Source: JBDSSS01 sp963764195
Lineage (GTDB): Bacteria; Actinomycetota; Actinomycetes; Actinomycetales; Dermatophilaceae
Assembly (NCBI GenBank): GCA_963764195.1
Contig: CAVXRG010000008.1
Coordinates: 186,001-250,000, forward strand
Direction of reading: 5' to 3'
DNA: 64,000 bases
Below, piece by piece: positions 36,190-43,905 of the stretch; within the stretch, counting starts at the first letter, position 1; each line of letters opens with the position of its first letter. Below the pieces are notes generated by a model, which saw nothing but the letters and a program-made list of their open reading frames with translations, had not been told where the DNA came from and ran no database searches. Position numbers and translations under genes: made by a program.

Positions 36190-36822
36190 GTGAGCAGCGA
36201 CCCCGTGCAGCAGGGCCCCGACGGGGCCGGTGTCCTCGTCCTCGTCTCCGGCTCGGGGACCCTCCTGCAGGCCCTCCTCGACGCGGCGGACGACCCGGAC
36301 CACGGGGCCAGGGTCGTGGCCGTCGGCGCCGACCGAGCGTGCGTGGGCATCGAGCGGGCGGAGCGGTCCGGCATACCGACGTTCGTGTGCCGCCCCGCCG
36401 ACTTCCCCTCGCGCGCCGCGTGGGACATCGCGCTGGCGGAGCAGATCCGCGCCGTGGGCCCCGACCTCGTGGTCACGGCCGGGTTCATGCGGATCCTGGG
36501 GCCCGCCGCGCTCGCCGAGCAGACGTTCGTCAACACCCACCCGGCGCTGCTGCCGAGCTTCCCCGGGGCCCACGGCGTGCGCGACGCGCTGGCCCACGGC
36601 GTGCGGGTGACGGGCACGACGTGCCACCTCGTCGACGCGGGGGTCGACACCGGGCCGATCATCGAGCAGCGCGTCGTGCGTGTCGAGCCGGACGACACCG
36701 AAGAGACGCTGCACGAGCGGATCAAGGTCGAGGAGCGGGCCCTGCTCGTCGACGTCGTCGGGCGGATGGCCCGCGAGGGCTGGACCGTGGAGGGGCGACA
36801 GGTTCGGCTCGGCCGCCCGTGA
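36190..36822 (+). CDS. purN: Phosphoribosylglycinamide formyltransferase
   Basis: 210 aa GART enzyme that formylates GAR with 10-formyl-THF in de novo purine synthesis. N-terminal VLVSGSGTLLQALLDA is the phosphate-binding loop. FVNTHPALLPSFPGAHGVRDAL supplies the catalytic Asn and His, and HLVDAGVDTGPIIEQ the catalytic Asp. Normal length. purH follows after a riboswitch leader, so the two purine genes are adjacent but separately controlled. Confidence 0.95.
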   Translation: MSSDPVQQGPDGAGVLVLVSGSGTLLQALLDAADDPDHGARVVAVGADRACVGIERAERSGIPTFVCRPADFPSRAAWDIALAEQIRAVGPDLVVTAGFMRILGPAALAEQTFVNTHPALLPSFPGAHGVRDALAHGVRVTGTTCHLVDAGVDTGPIIEQRVVRVEPDDTEETLHERIKVEERALLVDVVGRMAREGWTVEGRQVRLGRP

Positions 36823-36826
36823 GCGG

Positions 36827-36832
36827 TAGTCT
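36827..36832 (+). promoter_or_regulatory. -10 box of the purH transcript
   Basis: TAGTCT lies just after the purN stop. The expected start at about 36839 coincides with the 5' edge of the ZTP riboswitch. Confidence 0.5.
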
Positions 36833-36837
36833 GGGGC

Positions 36838-36915
36838 CACACGACTGGCGCAGGTGGGCAACCACCGGGGAGTGACGTCGGGAGCATCGATCGCCTGGGT
36901 GCCCCACGCTTCGAC
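36838..36915 (+). promoter_or_regulatory. ZTP (pfl) riboswitch upstream of purH
   Basis: The leader carries the hallmarks of the pfl RNA motif: ACTGGCG (36844-36850), the P2-type stem GGTGG/CCACC (36853-36866) followed by CCACCGGGGAGTGACG (36862-36877), and the conserved 3' half CATCGATCGCCTGGGTGCC (36885-36903) that forms the pseudoknot side. This RNA binds ZTP/ZMP, the folate-stress signal, and turns on one-carbon and purine genes. purH encodes the enzyme that consumes ZMP, so the regulation is logical. AGGAG and ATG 36944 follow about 30 nt later. Confidence 0.9.
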
Positions 36916-36943
36916 GAACCCGTTCGATCCTCAGGAGTGATGC

Positions 36944-38566
36944 ATGCCCACGTCCACCCCCGCCCAGAGTGACGGCCGCCGCCCCCTCAAGCGGGCGCTC
37001 GTCTCCGTCTACGACAAGTCCGGCCTCGCCGAGCTCGCCGCGGCCCTCGACGCGGCCGGCGTCGCCATCGTCTCGACCGGGTCGACGGCGAGGACGATCG
37101 CCGCCGCCGGCGTGCCGGTGACCCAGGTCGAGGAGCTGACCGGCTTCCCCGAGCTCCTCGACGGGCGGGTCAAGACCCTCCACCCGCGCGTGCACGCCGG
37201 GATCCTCGCCGACACCCGCAATGAGGACCACGTCCGCCAGCTCGCCGAGGTCGAGGTCGAGCCCTTCGACCTCGTCGTGGTCAACCTCTACCCGTTCAGC
37301 GACACCGTCGCCTCGGGGGCGAGCGAGGACGAGTGCGTCGAGCAGATCGACATCGGCGGCCCCTCGATGGTCCGAGCGGCGGCCAAGAACCACCCGAGCG
37401 TCGCCATCGTGACGAGCCCGGCGGCATACGGCCAGGTCGTCGAGGCCGCCGGGAGCGGGGGCTTCACCCTCGAGCAGCGTCGGCGCCTCGCCGCCGAAGC
37501 GTTCGTCCACACCGCGAGCTACGACACGGCCGTCGCGAGCTGGATGGGCAACGTCGTGGCCGACACGAGCGACGGCACCGGCTTCCCGGCGTGGGTCGGT
37601 GCGACGTATGACCGCGACGCGGTTCTGCGCTACGGGGAGAACCCGCACCAGCGCGCGGCGATCTACCTCGGTGACCGCCCGGGCGTCGCCTCCGCGGAGC
37701 AGCTGCACGGCAAGGAGATGTCCTACAACAACTACGTCGACACCGACGCGGCGGTGCGGGCGGCCCACGACCACGGCGACCAGCCGACCGTCGCGGTCAT
37801 CAAGCACGCCAACCCGTGCGGCATCGCCATCGGCGACTCGGTCGAGCAGGCCTACGACCGCGCCCACGCGACCGACCCGGTGTCGGCCTTCGGCGGCATC
37901 ATCGCGGCCAACCGGCCGGTGACCGCGGCGATGGCCGACAAGGTCAAGGATGTCTTCACCGAGGTCATCATCGCGCCCGACTTCGATGAGGACGCGCTCG
38001 CGATCCTCAAGGGCAAGAAGAACATCCGCATCCTGCGCCTCGCTGCCGGTGCGGTCGACCGGGGGCCGGCGGTGGAGAGCCGCGCGATCAGCGGCGGGCT
38101 GCTCCTGCAGGCGGTCGACCGGGTCGACGCGGTCGTGGCCGCCGACGACGGGACGGTCACCGGTGGGGACGACGCCGTGAACTGGCGCCTCGTCGCCGGG
38201 GCGGCCGCCGACGAGGCCACCCTCGCCGACCTCCAGTTCGCCTGGCGGGCGATCCGCGCCGCGAAGTCCAACGCGATCCTGCTTGCCGACGACGGCGCCG
38301 CGGTCGGCATCGGGATGGGCCAGGTCAACCGGGTCGACTCCTCCTACCTCGCGGTCCGCCGCGCGGGCGAGGAGCGGGCCCGCGGGTCGGTGGCCGCGTC
38401 CGACGCCTTCTTCCCCTTCGCCGACGGGCTCCAGATCCTGCTCGACGCCGGAGTCCGGGCCGTCGTGGCCCCGGGTGGGTCGATGCGCGACGACGAGGTC
38501 ATCGCCGCGGCCGAGGCGGCCGGCGTGACGATGTACTTCACCGGGACGCGGCACTTCTTCCACTGA
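36944..38566 (+). CDS. purH: Bifunctional AICAR transformylase / IMP cyclohydrolase
   Basis: 540 aa enzyme for the last two steps to IMP. The N-terminal MGS-like cyclohydrolase domain has LVSVYDKSGLAELAAALDAAG, STGSTA, VKTLHPRVHAGIL and NLYPF. The transformylase domain has RYGENPHQRAA, SYNNYVDTDAA, KHANPCGIAIG and SAFGGIIAANR, and ends GVTMYFTGTRHFFH. ATG 36944 has AGGAG 8 nt upstream. It is preceded by the ZTP riboswitch and followed by a block of intergenic repeats. Confidence 0.97.
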   Translation: MPTSTPAQSDGRRPLKRALVSVYDKSGLAELAAALDAAGVAIVSTGSTARTIAAAGVPVTQVEELTGFPELLDGRVKTLHPRVHAGILADTRNEDHVRQLAEVEVEPFDLVVVNLYPFSDTVASGASEDECVEQIDIGGPSMVRAAAKNHPSVAIVTSPAAYGQVVEAAGSGGFTLEQRRRLAAEAFVHTASYDTAVASWMGNVVADTSDGTGFPAWVGATYDRDAVLRYGENPHQRAAIYLGDRPGVASAEQLHGKEMSYNNYVDTDAAVRAAHDHGDQPTVAVIKHANPCGIAIGDSVEQAYDRAHATDPVSAFGGIIAANRPVTAAMADKVKDVFTEVIIAPDFDEDALAILKGKKNIRILRLAAGAVDRGPAVESRAISGGLLLQAVDRVDAVVAADDGTVTGGDDAVNWRLVAGAAADEATLADLQFAWRAIRAAKSNAILLADDGAAVGIGMGQVNRVDSSYLAVRRAGEERARGSVAASDAFFPFADGLQILLDAGVRAVVAPGGSMRDDEVIAAAEAAGVTMYFTGTRHFFH

Positions 38567-38576
38567 CGCCCCGGGC

Positions 38577-38671
38577 GAAAGTGCCCACTCGACGGATCGG
38601 GACGAAAGTGCCCACTCGACGGATCGGGGCGAAAGTGCCCACTCGACCGATCTGGTCGAGTGGGCACTTTC
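38577..38671. repeat. Four-copy GTCGAGTG repeat ending in a perfect hairpin between convergent genes
   Basis: Three direct copies of GAAAGTGCCCACTCGAC start at 38577, 38604 and 38631 with a 27-bp period; the spacers are GGATCGGGAC and GGATCGGGGC. An inverted copy lies at 38655-38671. The last two form a perfect 17-bp hairpin with a 7-nt loop. The block sits exactly between the purH stop and the stop of the convergent amidohydrolase gene, as expected of a bidirectional terminator. It belongs to the same family as 26591-26842. Confidence 0.85.
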
Positions 38672-38689
38672 CTTCGCGCGAGCGGGGGG

Positions 38690-39826
38690 TCAGCGGGTCC
38701 AGCGGTAGCCGCTCGGCTCGCCCTCGCCGAGGTCGACGATCGCCGCGACCGGGCCGCCGCCGTCGGGTCCCTGGTGGGCGGCGGAGACCGACACGAAGAC
38801 CGCCGGGTCGCCGGTGACCGAGGCCGTGACGCCGCCGACCGCCGACTTGATCTGGCGGTGCCAGTGCACGTCGGAGTCGTCGAGCATCGCGTTGCGCCGC
38901 CCGTGGACGGTGCCGTCCTGGCTCACCTCGCACTTGAGGAAGACGTTGACGAGCCGGCCCTGGATGTCGCTGGAGTGCGGTCGCTCGGGCAGGTCGAGTC
39001 CGGCGTCCTTGATCGCGGCCCACACGCCGTCGGCGTCGAGGGCGTCCTGCATCACCGAGTGCCCGATCCGGTAGCGCCCGCCGATGCCGCGCGTGTTGCC
39101 GACGACGACGACCTGCGCCTGGTCGAGCTCGACACCCGACGAGCACGAGGCCACGGCCGAGAAGAGCGAGCGGTCGTGCATGATGTCGGCGTCCGTCGGC
39201 ATCTCGATCTCGCCGAGGGCGACGGCGATGCCGAGCCCGGTCGTGCCGTTGGACAGGTCCATCGACTCGTGGGTGTGCTCGGTCCAGACCTGGTGACCGC
39301 GGGACTTCGCGTCGCGGATCGTGTGGATCGTCAGCAGCGGCGTCTTCGTCTGCACGTAGTGGACGTCGGCGGGGTCGGTGATGCCGGCCCGCTCCATCGC
39401 GACCTTCACCGCGTCGGCGACCTTCTCGACCATCGCGACGTAGCCGATCTCCTCCGGCTTGATCGGCTCGCTCATCGCGAAGCCGACCGTCAGTCGCGGC
39501 TCGTCGCTGGCCTCGGTCTGCTCGGCCGGGACGGTCGCGAAGATCGTCGCGTGGGGGCTGATGATGCCGTCGGTGCCGCCGGACCAGACGATCGGGACCT
39601 GCTTGACCTGATCGGCGGGGGCGCCCTTCTCGACGAGCACCTCACGGAAGGCCCGGTCGGCGATGATCCGGGTGTAGTCGTTGACGCCGCCGTTGCCCTC
39701 GGTCTTGCCGATGATGGCGACCACACGGCTCGCCTCCATGACGCCGTCGTCGATGAGCTTGGCGAGCTCCGACGCGTCGGCGACCGAGTGGATCGGGACC
39801 TTGCGCACCTCAATGGCTTCGGGCAC
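38690..39826 (-). CDS. Ring-opening amidohydrolase (barbiturase / cyanuric acid amidohydrolase family)
   Basis: 378 aa member of the AtzD/TrzD/barbiturase fold, built of three similar domains each with a catalytic Ser-Lys pair. Visible blocks: IGKTEGNGGVNDYTRII, WSGGTDGIISPHATIF, HYVQTKTPLLTI, ASCSSGVELDQAQVVVVGN, MLDDSDVHWHRQIKSAVGG and SVSAAHQGPDGGGPVAAI. The N-terminus PEAIEVRKVPIHSVAD strongly resembles actinobacterial barbiturase, which opens barbiturate to ureidomalonate; cyanuric acid hydrolysis cannot be excluded. GTG 39826 has AAAGGTGA overlapping the carbamate kinase stop, 5 nt upstream. No ureidomalonase is seen in the window. Confidence 0.88.
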   Translation of the reverse strand: MPEAIEVRKVPIHSVADASELAKLIDDGVMEASRVVAIIGKTEGNGGVNDYTRIIADRAFREVLVEKGAPADQVKQVPIVWSGGTDGIISPHATIFATVPAEQTEASDEPRLTVGFAMSEPIKPEEIGYVAMVEKVADAVKVAMERAGITDPADVHYVQTKTPLLTIHTIRDAKSRGHQVWTEHTHESMDLSNGTTGLGIAVALGEIEMPTDADIMHDRSLFSAVASCSSGVELDQAQVVVVGNTRGIGGRYRIGHSVMQDALDADGVWAAIKDAGLDLPERPHSSDIQGRLVNVFLKCEVSQDGTVHGRRNAMLDDSDVHWHRQIKSAVGGVTASVTGDPAVFVSVSAAHQGPDGGGPVAAIVDLGEGEPSGYRWTR

Positions 39827-39831
39827 GTGAA

Positions 39832-40779
39832 TCACCTTTCTCTTTCTGGGTTTTCGATGACGGTCCCGACGTTGCCGTCGATGGCCGGGGCGAGCTGGTC
39901 GAGAGCCGTGATGATCGAGCGGGTCCCGCCGGACCGGACGAAGCGCAGCGCAGCCTCGACCTTCGGGCCCATCGAGCCCGACGCGAAGTGCCCGGCAGCG
40001 GCATACGCCTCCATCTCGGCGAGGGTGACCCGGCCGATGTCGTGGGCGCCCGGTGTGCCCCACCCGGCGACGGCGTGCGCGACGTCGGTCGCGATGACGA
40101 GCACGTCGGCGCCGACCGCCCGGGCGAGCAGGGCAGCCGTGAGGTCCTTGTCGATGACGGCCTCGACGCCCTGCGCCGTGCCGCCCTCGCCGCGGACGAC
40201 GGGGATCCCGCCGCCACCGGCCGCGACGACGATGTAGCCGGCGCCGAGCAGGGTCAGCAGCGTGCCGGTCTCGAGCACCTCGAGCGGCTCGGGGGAGGCG
40301 ACGACGCGGCGCCAGCCCTTCTCGCCGCGGTCCTCCCAGCGCTCGCCGTGGTCGACGAGGGCCTGGGCCTGCTCGCGGGGGAGGAAGCGGCCGATCGGCT
40401 TCGTCGGGTGGGTGAAGCCGGGGTCGTCGGCGTCGACGAGGGTGCGGGTGATGAGGGCGGCGACGGGTCGATCGAGCCCCCGCGCCGCGAGCGCGGCCTC
40501 GAGGGTGTCGAGCATCGTGAAGCCGATCGTCCCCTGCGTCTGGGCGCCGCACCAGTCGAGCGGGACGGGTGGGACGACGTGCGCGGCGAGCTCGTTCTTG
40601 ACGAGGAGGTTGCCGACCTGCGGCCCGTTGCCGTGGGTGAGCACCACCTCGTGGCCCGCGGCGACGAGGTCGGCCACGTGCTCCATGGCCCGTGCGATCG
40701 CCGTGCGCTGCTCCGCGGGCCAGGCGCTGCCGTCGGGGCCGGTCATGGCGTTGCCGCCGAGCGCGACGAGAACCCTCAT
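39832..40779 (-). CDS. Carbamate kinase
   Basis: 315 aa amino-acid-kinase fold enzyme, reversibly making carbamoyl phosphate or, in catabolism, ATP from it. N-terminal RVLVALGGNAM, LTHGNGPQVGNLLVKNE, DWCGAQTQGTIGF, AAGGGGIPVV, VIDKDLTAALLA and MGPKVEAALRFV are the family motifs. ATG 40779 has AGGAAG 7 nt upstream. First gene of the operon with the ring-opening amidohydrolase, which suggests energy recovery from a ureido or carbamoyl product; the enzyme linking the two is not visible here. Operator and -10 box lie at 40837-40885. Confidence 0.93.
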   Translation of the reverse strand: MRVLVALGGNAMTGPDGSAWPAEQRTAIARAMEHVADLVAAGHEVVLTHGNGPQVGNLLVKNELAAHVVPPVPLDWCGAQTQGTIGFTMLDTLEAALAARGLDRPVAALITRTLVDADDPGFTHPTKPIGRFLPREQAQALVDHGERWEDRGEKGWRRVVASPEPLEVLETGTLLTLLGAGYIVVAAGGGGIPVVRGEGGTAQGVEAVIDKDLTAALLARAVGADVLVIATDVAHAVAGWGTPGAHDIGRVTLAEMEAYAAAGHFASGSMGPKVEAALRFVRSGGTRSIITALDQLAPAIDGNVGTVIENPERER

Positions 40780-40836
40780 GCACACTTCCTCAGGTCGGGG
40801 GGATCACCGGGTGCCGTGCGGCACGTCGTTGGCGTG

Positions 40837-40885
40837 AGCCTAGGGACCGGGCCGGGGTCCGCGCGTTGGCACCTCCTGCCCAACG
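40837..40885 (-). promoter_or_regulatory. Promoter and operator A (carbamate kinase operon)
   Basis: Minus-strand -10 TAGGCT (40842-40837), then, 21 bp upstream, the inverted repeat CGTTGGCA-CCTCC-TGCCCAACG (40864-40885). The operator overlaps the -35 position. The same dyad at the same distance is found before the CoA-transferase operon (43768) and the hydantoinase operon (49893). Extra half-sites TTGGC and TTGGCAG lie nearby (40829, 40899). Confidence 0.7.
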
Positions 40886-40932
40886 CCGGCTCCCGCCTTG
40901 GCAGATGTATGCCGCTGTGCCGCTCGCGCTCG

Positions 40933-42468
40933 TCAGGGACGTGCCTGCCCGCCGAGGCCGGCCAGCCGACGGTAGCGGCCCTTCCGCGCCGCGAGCCGGT
41001 CGCCCGGTGGCTGCCGGGCGAGCACGGCGAGGTCGTGCTGGATGGTCTGGCTCATCCGCCGGCAGAAGTCCTCCGGCTCGTCCGCGGCGTCCGGGTGCTC
41101 GGCGACGATCCGGTCGACGATGCCGTCGGCGAGCAGGTCGAGAGAGCGCACGCGCTGGCTGGCCGCGAGCTCGGGGGCGTGGGCCGTGTCGCGGTGCAGG
41201 ATCGCGGAGGCGCCCTCCGGCGGCAGCGGTGAGAGCCAGGAGTGCTGGGCGCAGATGACGCGGTCGGCGGGCATCACCGCGAGGGCGCCGCCGCCGGTGC
41301 CCTGCCCGAGCAGCACGCACAGGGTCGGGGCCTCGAGGGTGACGAGCTCGGCGAGGCACCGGGCGATCTCGCCGGCGAGGCCGCCCTCCTCGGCCTCCTT
41401 GGACAGCGCCGCGCCGGCCGTGTCGACGACGCTGACGAGGGGGAGGCCGAGCTCGCGGGCCAAGGCCATCCCTCGTCGCGCCACGCGAAGTCCCTTGGGG
41501 GACAAAGGCTCGTCGAGTGTCTGGCCACGTCGGTCCTGCCCGAGGACGATGCAGGGGGCCCCGCCGAAGCGGGCGAGGGCCATGAGCATTCCGGGGTCGT
41601 ACTCGCCCTGGCCGGTGCCGTGGAGCGGCAGCACGTCCGTCGCCCCGTGCCGCAGGAGCGCGCGCACGCCGGGCCGGTCGTCGCGGCGGGACCTGACGAT
41701 CGAGTCCCAGGCGGGCAGGTCCGGCAGCGTCTCCCGGACGAGCTCGGGCACGTCGGGCAGGTCCTCGCGCGGACCCAACAACACGTTGAGGGCCCGGTCC
41801 GCGGTCTCGGCCAGCGCCTCGACGGGCAGGATCGCGTCGATGAGGCCGTGCTCGAAGAGGTTCTCCGCGGTCTGCACGCCCTCGGGGAAGGGGGTCCCGT
41901 AGAGCGCCTCGTAGACCCGGGCCCCGAGGAAGCCGATCATCGCGCCCGGCTCGGCCACCGTGACCTGGCCGAGCGAGCCCCACGAGGCGAAGACGCCACC
42001 GGTCGTGGGGTGGCGCAGGTAGACGAGGTAGGGCAGTCCCGCGGCCTTGAGCTGGGCGCAGGCGGCGCTGATCGCGACCATGCCGACGAAGGCCGGGGTG
42101 CCCTCCTGCATCCGGGTCCCGCCGGAGCTCGGCGCGGCGAAGACGGGTAGCTCCTCGCGGACGGCCCGTTCGAAGGCGAGCACGATCCGCTCGGCGGCCG
42201 CCGCACCGATCGAGCCGGCGAGGAAGCGGAACTCACCGGCGATGATGGCGACCCGGCGGCCGCGGATGCGGCCCTCGCCGGTGATGATCGACTCGTCGCA
42301 CCCGCTCCGCTCGCGCGCGGCAGCCAGCTCCGCGGCATACTCCGGCGTCGCGGCGGACGGCACGGTGGCCGGCTCGTCCCAGCCGGCCCACGTGTCCTCG
42401 TCGAGCACGGTGTCAAGCAGCTCACGGGCCCCGAGGCGCAGCGGTTTCGTGGTCGTCGGCTCAGGCAT
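40933..42468 (-). CDS. Carboxyltransferase-type protein (fused AccD/AccA-like)
   Basis: 511 aa crotonase-fold protein with two halves resembling the beta and alpha carboxyltransferase subunits of acyl-CoA carboxylase. First half: GRIRGRRVAIIAGEFRFLAGS, FAAPSSGGTRMQEGT, HPTTGGVFASWG and EPGAMIGFLG. Second half: LGLPLVSVVDTAGAALSKEAEEGG, GGGALAVMPADRVI and LSPLPPEGASAIL. No biotin domain is present, so it would use an external carboxylated carrier, or act on malonyl-type CoA esters. ATG 42468 lies within the end of the CoA-transferase gene (8-nt overlap). The exact acyl-CoA is unknown. Confidence 0.82.
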   Translation of the reverse strand: MPEPTTTKPLRLGARELLDTVLDEDTWAGWDEPATVPSAATPEYAAELAAARERSGCDESIITGEGRIRGRRVAIIAGEFRFLAGSIGAAAAERIVLAFERAVREELPVFAAPSSGGTRMQEGTPAFVGMVAISAACAQLKAAGLPYLVYLRHPTTGGVFASWGSLGQVTVAEPGAMIGFLGARVYEALYGTPFPEGVQTAENLFEHGLIDAILPVEALAETADRALNVLLGPREDLPDVPELVRETLPDLPAWDSIVRSRRDDRPGVRALLRHGATDVLPLHGTGQGEYDPGMLMALARFGGAPCIVLGQDRRGQTLDEPLSPKGLRVARRGMALARELGLPLVSVVDTAGAALSKEAEEGGLAGEIARCLAELVTLEAPTLCVLLGQGTGGGALAVMPADRVICAQHSWLSPLPPEGASAILHRDTAHAPELAASQRVRSLDLLADGIVDRIVAEHPDAADEPEDFCRRMSQTIQHDLAVLARQPPGDRLAARKGRYRRLAGLGGQARP

Positions 42469-43672
42469 CGCCGTGCGCCCCCTCTGCGTCGAGGTCGTCG
42501 AGGTCGTCGAGGTCGTCGAGCCAGGCGCGCACCGCGTCGTTGTGCTCGCCGAGCAGCGGCGGGTGCAGGTGTCGCTCACGCCCTCCGGCGAAGGCGTTGT
42601 CGTCGAAGCGGATCGGCGGTCCCGGGATCTCGATGTCACCGAGGACGGGGTGGTCGACGTCGATGACGAGGCCCTGCGAGCGGGTCTGCTCCCAGTCGTA
42701 GACGCGGTCGAGGGTGCGCACCTCACCGGCGGGGACCCCGACACGCGCGAGGGTGGCGAGCAGCTCGGTGAGGGGGTGGGGGGCGAAGGCGGCGTTGAGG
42801 GTGGCGACGACCTGCTCGCGGTTCGCGACGCGCTCGCGGTTGGTCGCCATGCCGGGCGCGGCGGGGTCGAGGTCGAAGGCGGTTGCGAGCCGCTGCCAGA
42901 GGCCCTCGCTGCCGCAGGCGATCTGGACGATGCCGTCCGCGCAGGTGAACAGGCCGTAGGGGGAGATCGACGGGTGGTGGCTGCCCTGGGCGACCGGCAC
43001 CTCGCCCGCGACGGTGTAGCGCGTCCCCTGGAAGGCGTGGACTCCGACGATCGCGGCGAGCAGCGAGGTGCGCACGACGCGTCCGTGCCCGGTGGTGCCG
43101 CGCTCGTGGAGGGCCGCGGCCACGCCGTAGGCGCCGTACATCCCCGCGAGCAGGTCACCGATCGGGACGCCGACCCGCTGCGGCTGGTCGGGGGAGGGGC
43201 CGGTCAGCGACATCAGGCCCGCCTCGCCCTGGGCGATCTGGTCGTAGCCGGCCCGGCCACCCTCGGGGCCGTCGTGGCCGAACCCGCTGATCGAGAGCAC
43301 GACGAGGCGCGGGTTGAGCTCGTGCAGCCGCTCGACCGAGAAGCCCAGCCGGTCGAGGACGCCGGGCCGAAAGTTCTCGACGAGCACGTCGCCGGCGCCG
43401 ACGAGCCGGGCGAGCGTCTCCCGGCCGTCGTCGGACTTGAGGTCGAGGGTGATCGACTCCTTGTTGCGGTTGCACGACAGGAAGTAGGTCGAGATGGGGT
43501 CGTCCTCGGGCCCGACGAACGGCGGTCCCCAGCCGCGGGTGTCGTCGCCCGAGCCGGGCGTCTCCACCTTGATGACGCGGGCGCCCATGTCGCCGAGCAT
43601 CATCGCGGCATGGGGTCCCGCGAGGGCGCGGGACAGGTCGATGACGACGATGTCGTCGAGCGGTCCGGACAC
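42461..43672 (-). CDS. CaiB/BaiF (family III) CoA-transferase
   Basis: 403 aa. N-terminal VIDLSRALAGPHAAMMLGDMGARVIKVETPGSGDDTR is the family III signature; SCNRNKESITLDLKSDDGRE, LVENFRPGVLDRLGFS and SGFGHDGPEGGRAGYDQIAQGEAGLMSLTG follow, the last segment containing the catalytic Asp region. These enzymes move CoA between carboxylic acids (formate/oxalate, succinate and others). The C-terminus carries a run of repeated Asp-Asp-Leu from four near-identical 9-bp units. GTG 43672 is the start. First gene of an operon with the carboxyltransferase, under operator B. Confidence 0.9.
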   Translation of the reverse strand: MSGPLDDIVVIDLSRALAGPHAAMMLGDMGARVIKVETPGSGDDTRGWGPPFVGPEDDPISTYFLSCNRNKESITLDLKSDDGRETLARLVGAGDVLVENFRPGVLDRLGFSVERLHELNPRLVVLSISGFGHDGPEGGRAGYDQIAQGEAGLMSLTGPSPDQPQRVGVPIGDLLAGMYGAYGVAAALHERGTTGHGRVVRTSLLAAIVGVHAFQGTRYTVAGEVPVAQGSHHPSISPYGLFTCADGIVQIACGSEGLWQRLATAFDLDPAAPGMATNRERVANREQVVATLNAAFAPHPLTELLATLARVGVPAGEVRTLDRVYDWEQTRSQGLVIDVDHPVLGDIEIPGPPIRFDDNAFAGGRERHLHPPLLGEHNDAVRAWLDDLDDLDDLDAEGAHGDA

Positions 43673-43741
43673 GGTGGCTCCTTCGGCGTCCGCGGTCGGC
43701 TGCGGCGGCTGCGCAGCGCACGCACCACGGGCTGGCCCCCC

Positions 43742-43821
43742 ACTGTGCCCGAGTGGACCGCGCAGGGCGTTGGCACCCCTTGCCGGAGAGCGAGGGGGAG
43801 CGTTGGCGCAGCCTGCCAGCA
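43742..43821 (-). promoter_or_regulatory. Promoter and operators B1/B2 (CoA-transferase operon)
   Basis: Minus-strand -10-like CACAGT (43747-43742), then, 20 bp upstream, CGTTGGCA-CCCCT-TGCCGGAG (43768-43788). A second imperfect copy is CGTTGGCG-CAGCC-TGCCAGCA (43801-43821). These match operator A and C in sequence, arm spacing (5 bp) and distance to the -10 box. Confidence 0.65.
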
Positions 43822-43905
43822 GCGCGAGCCCCGGCGGCGCGGGGCACGTCCGTCCCAGCAACCTCACAGCCGGCAGCCGGGGTCGGCGCATCTGGGTGAC
43901 GCACC

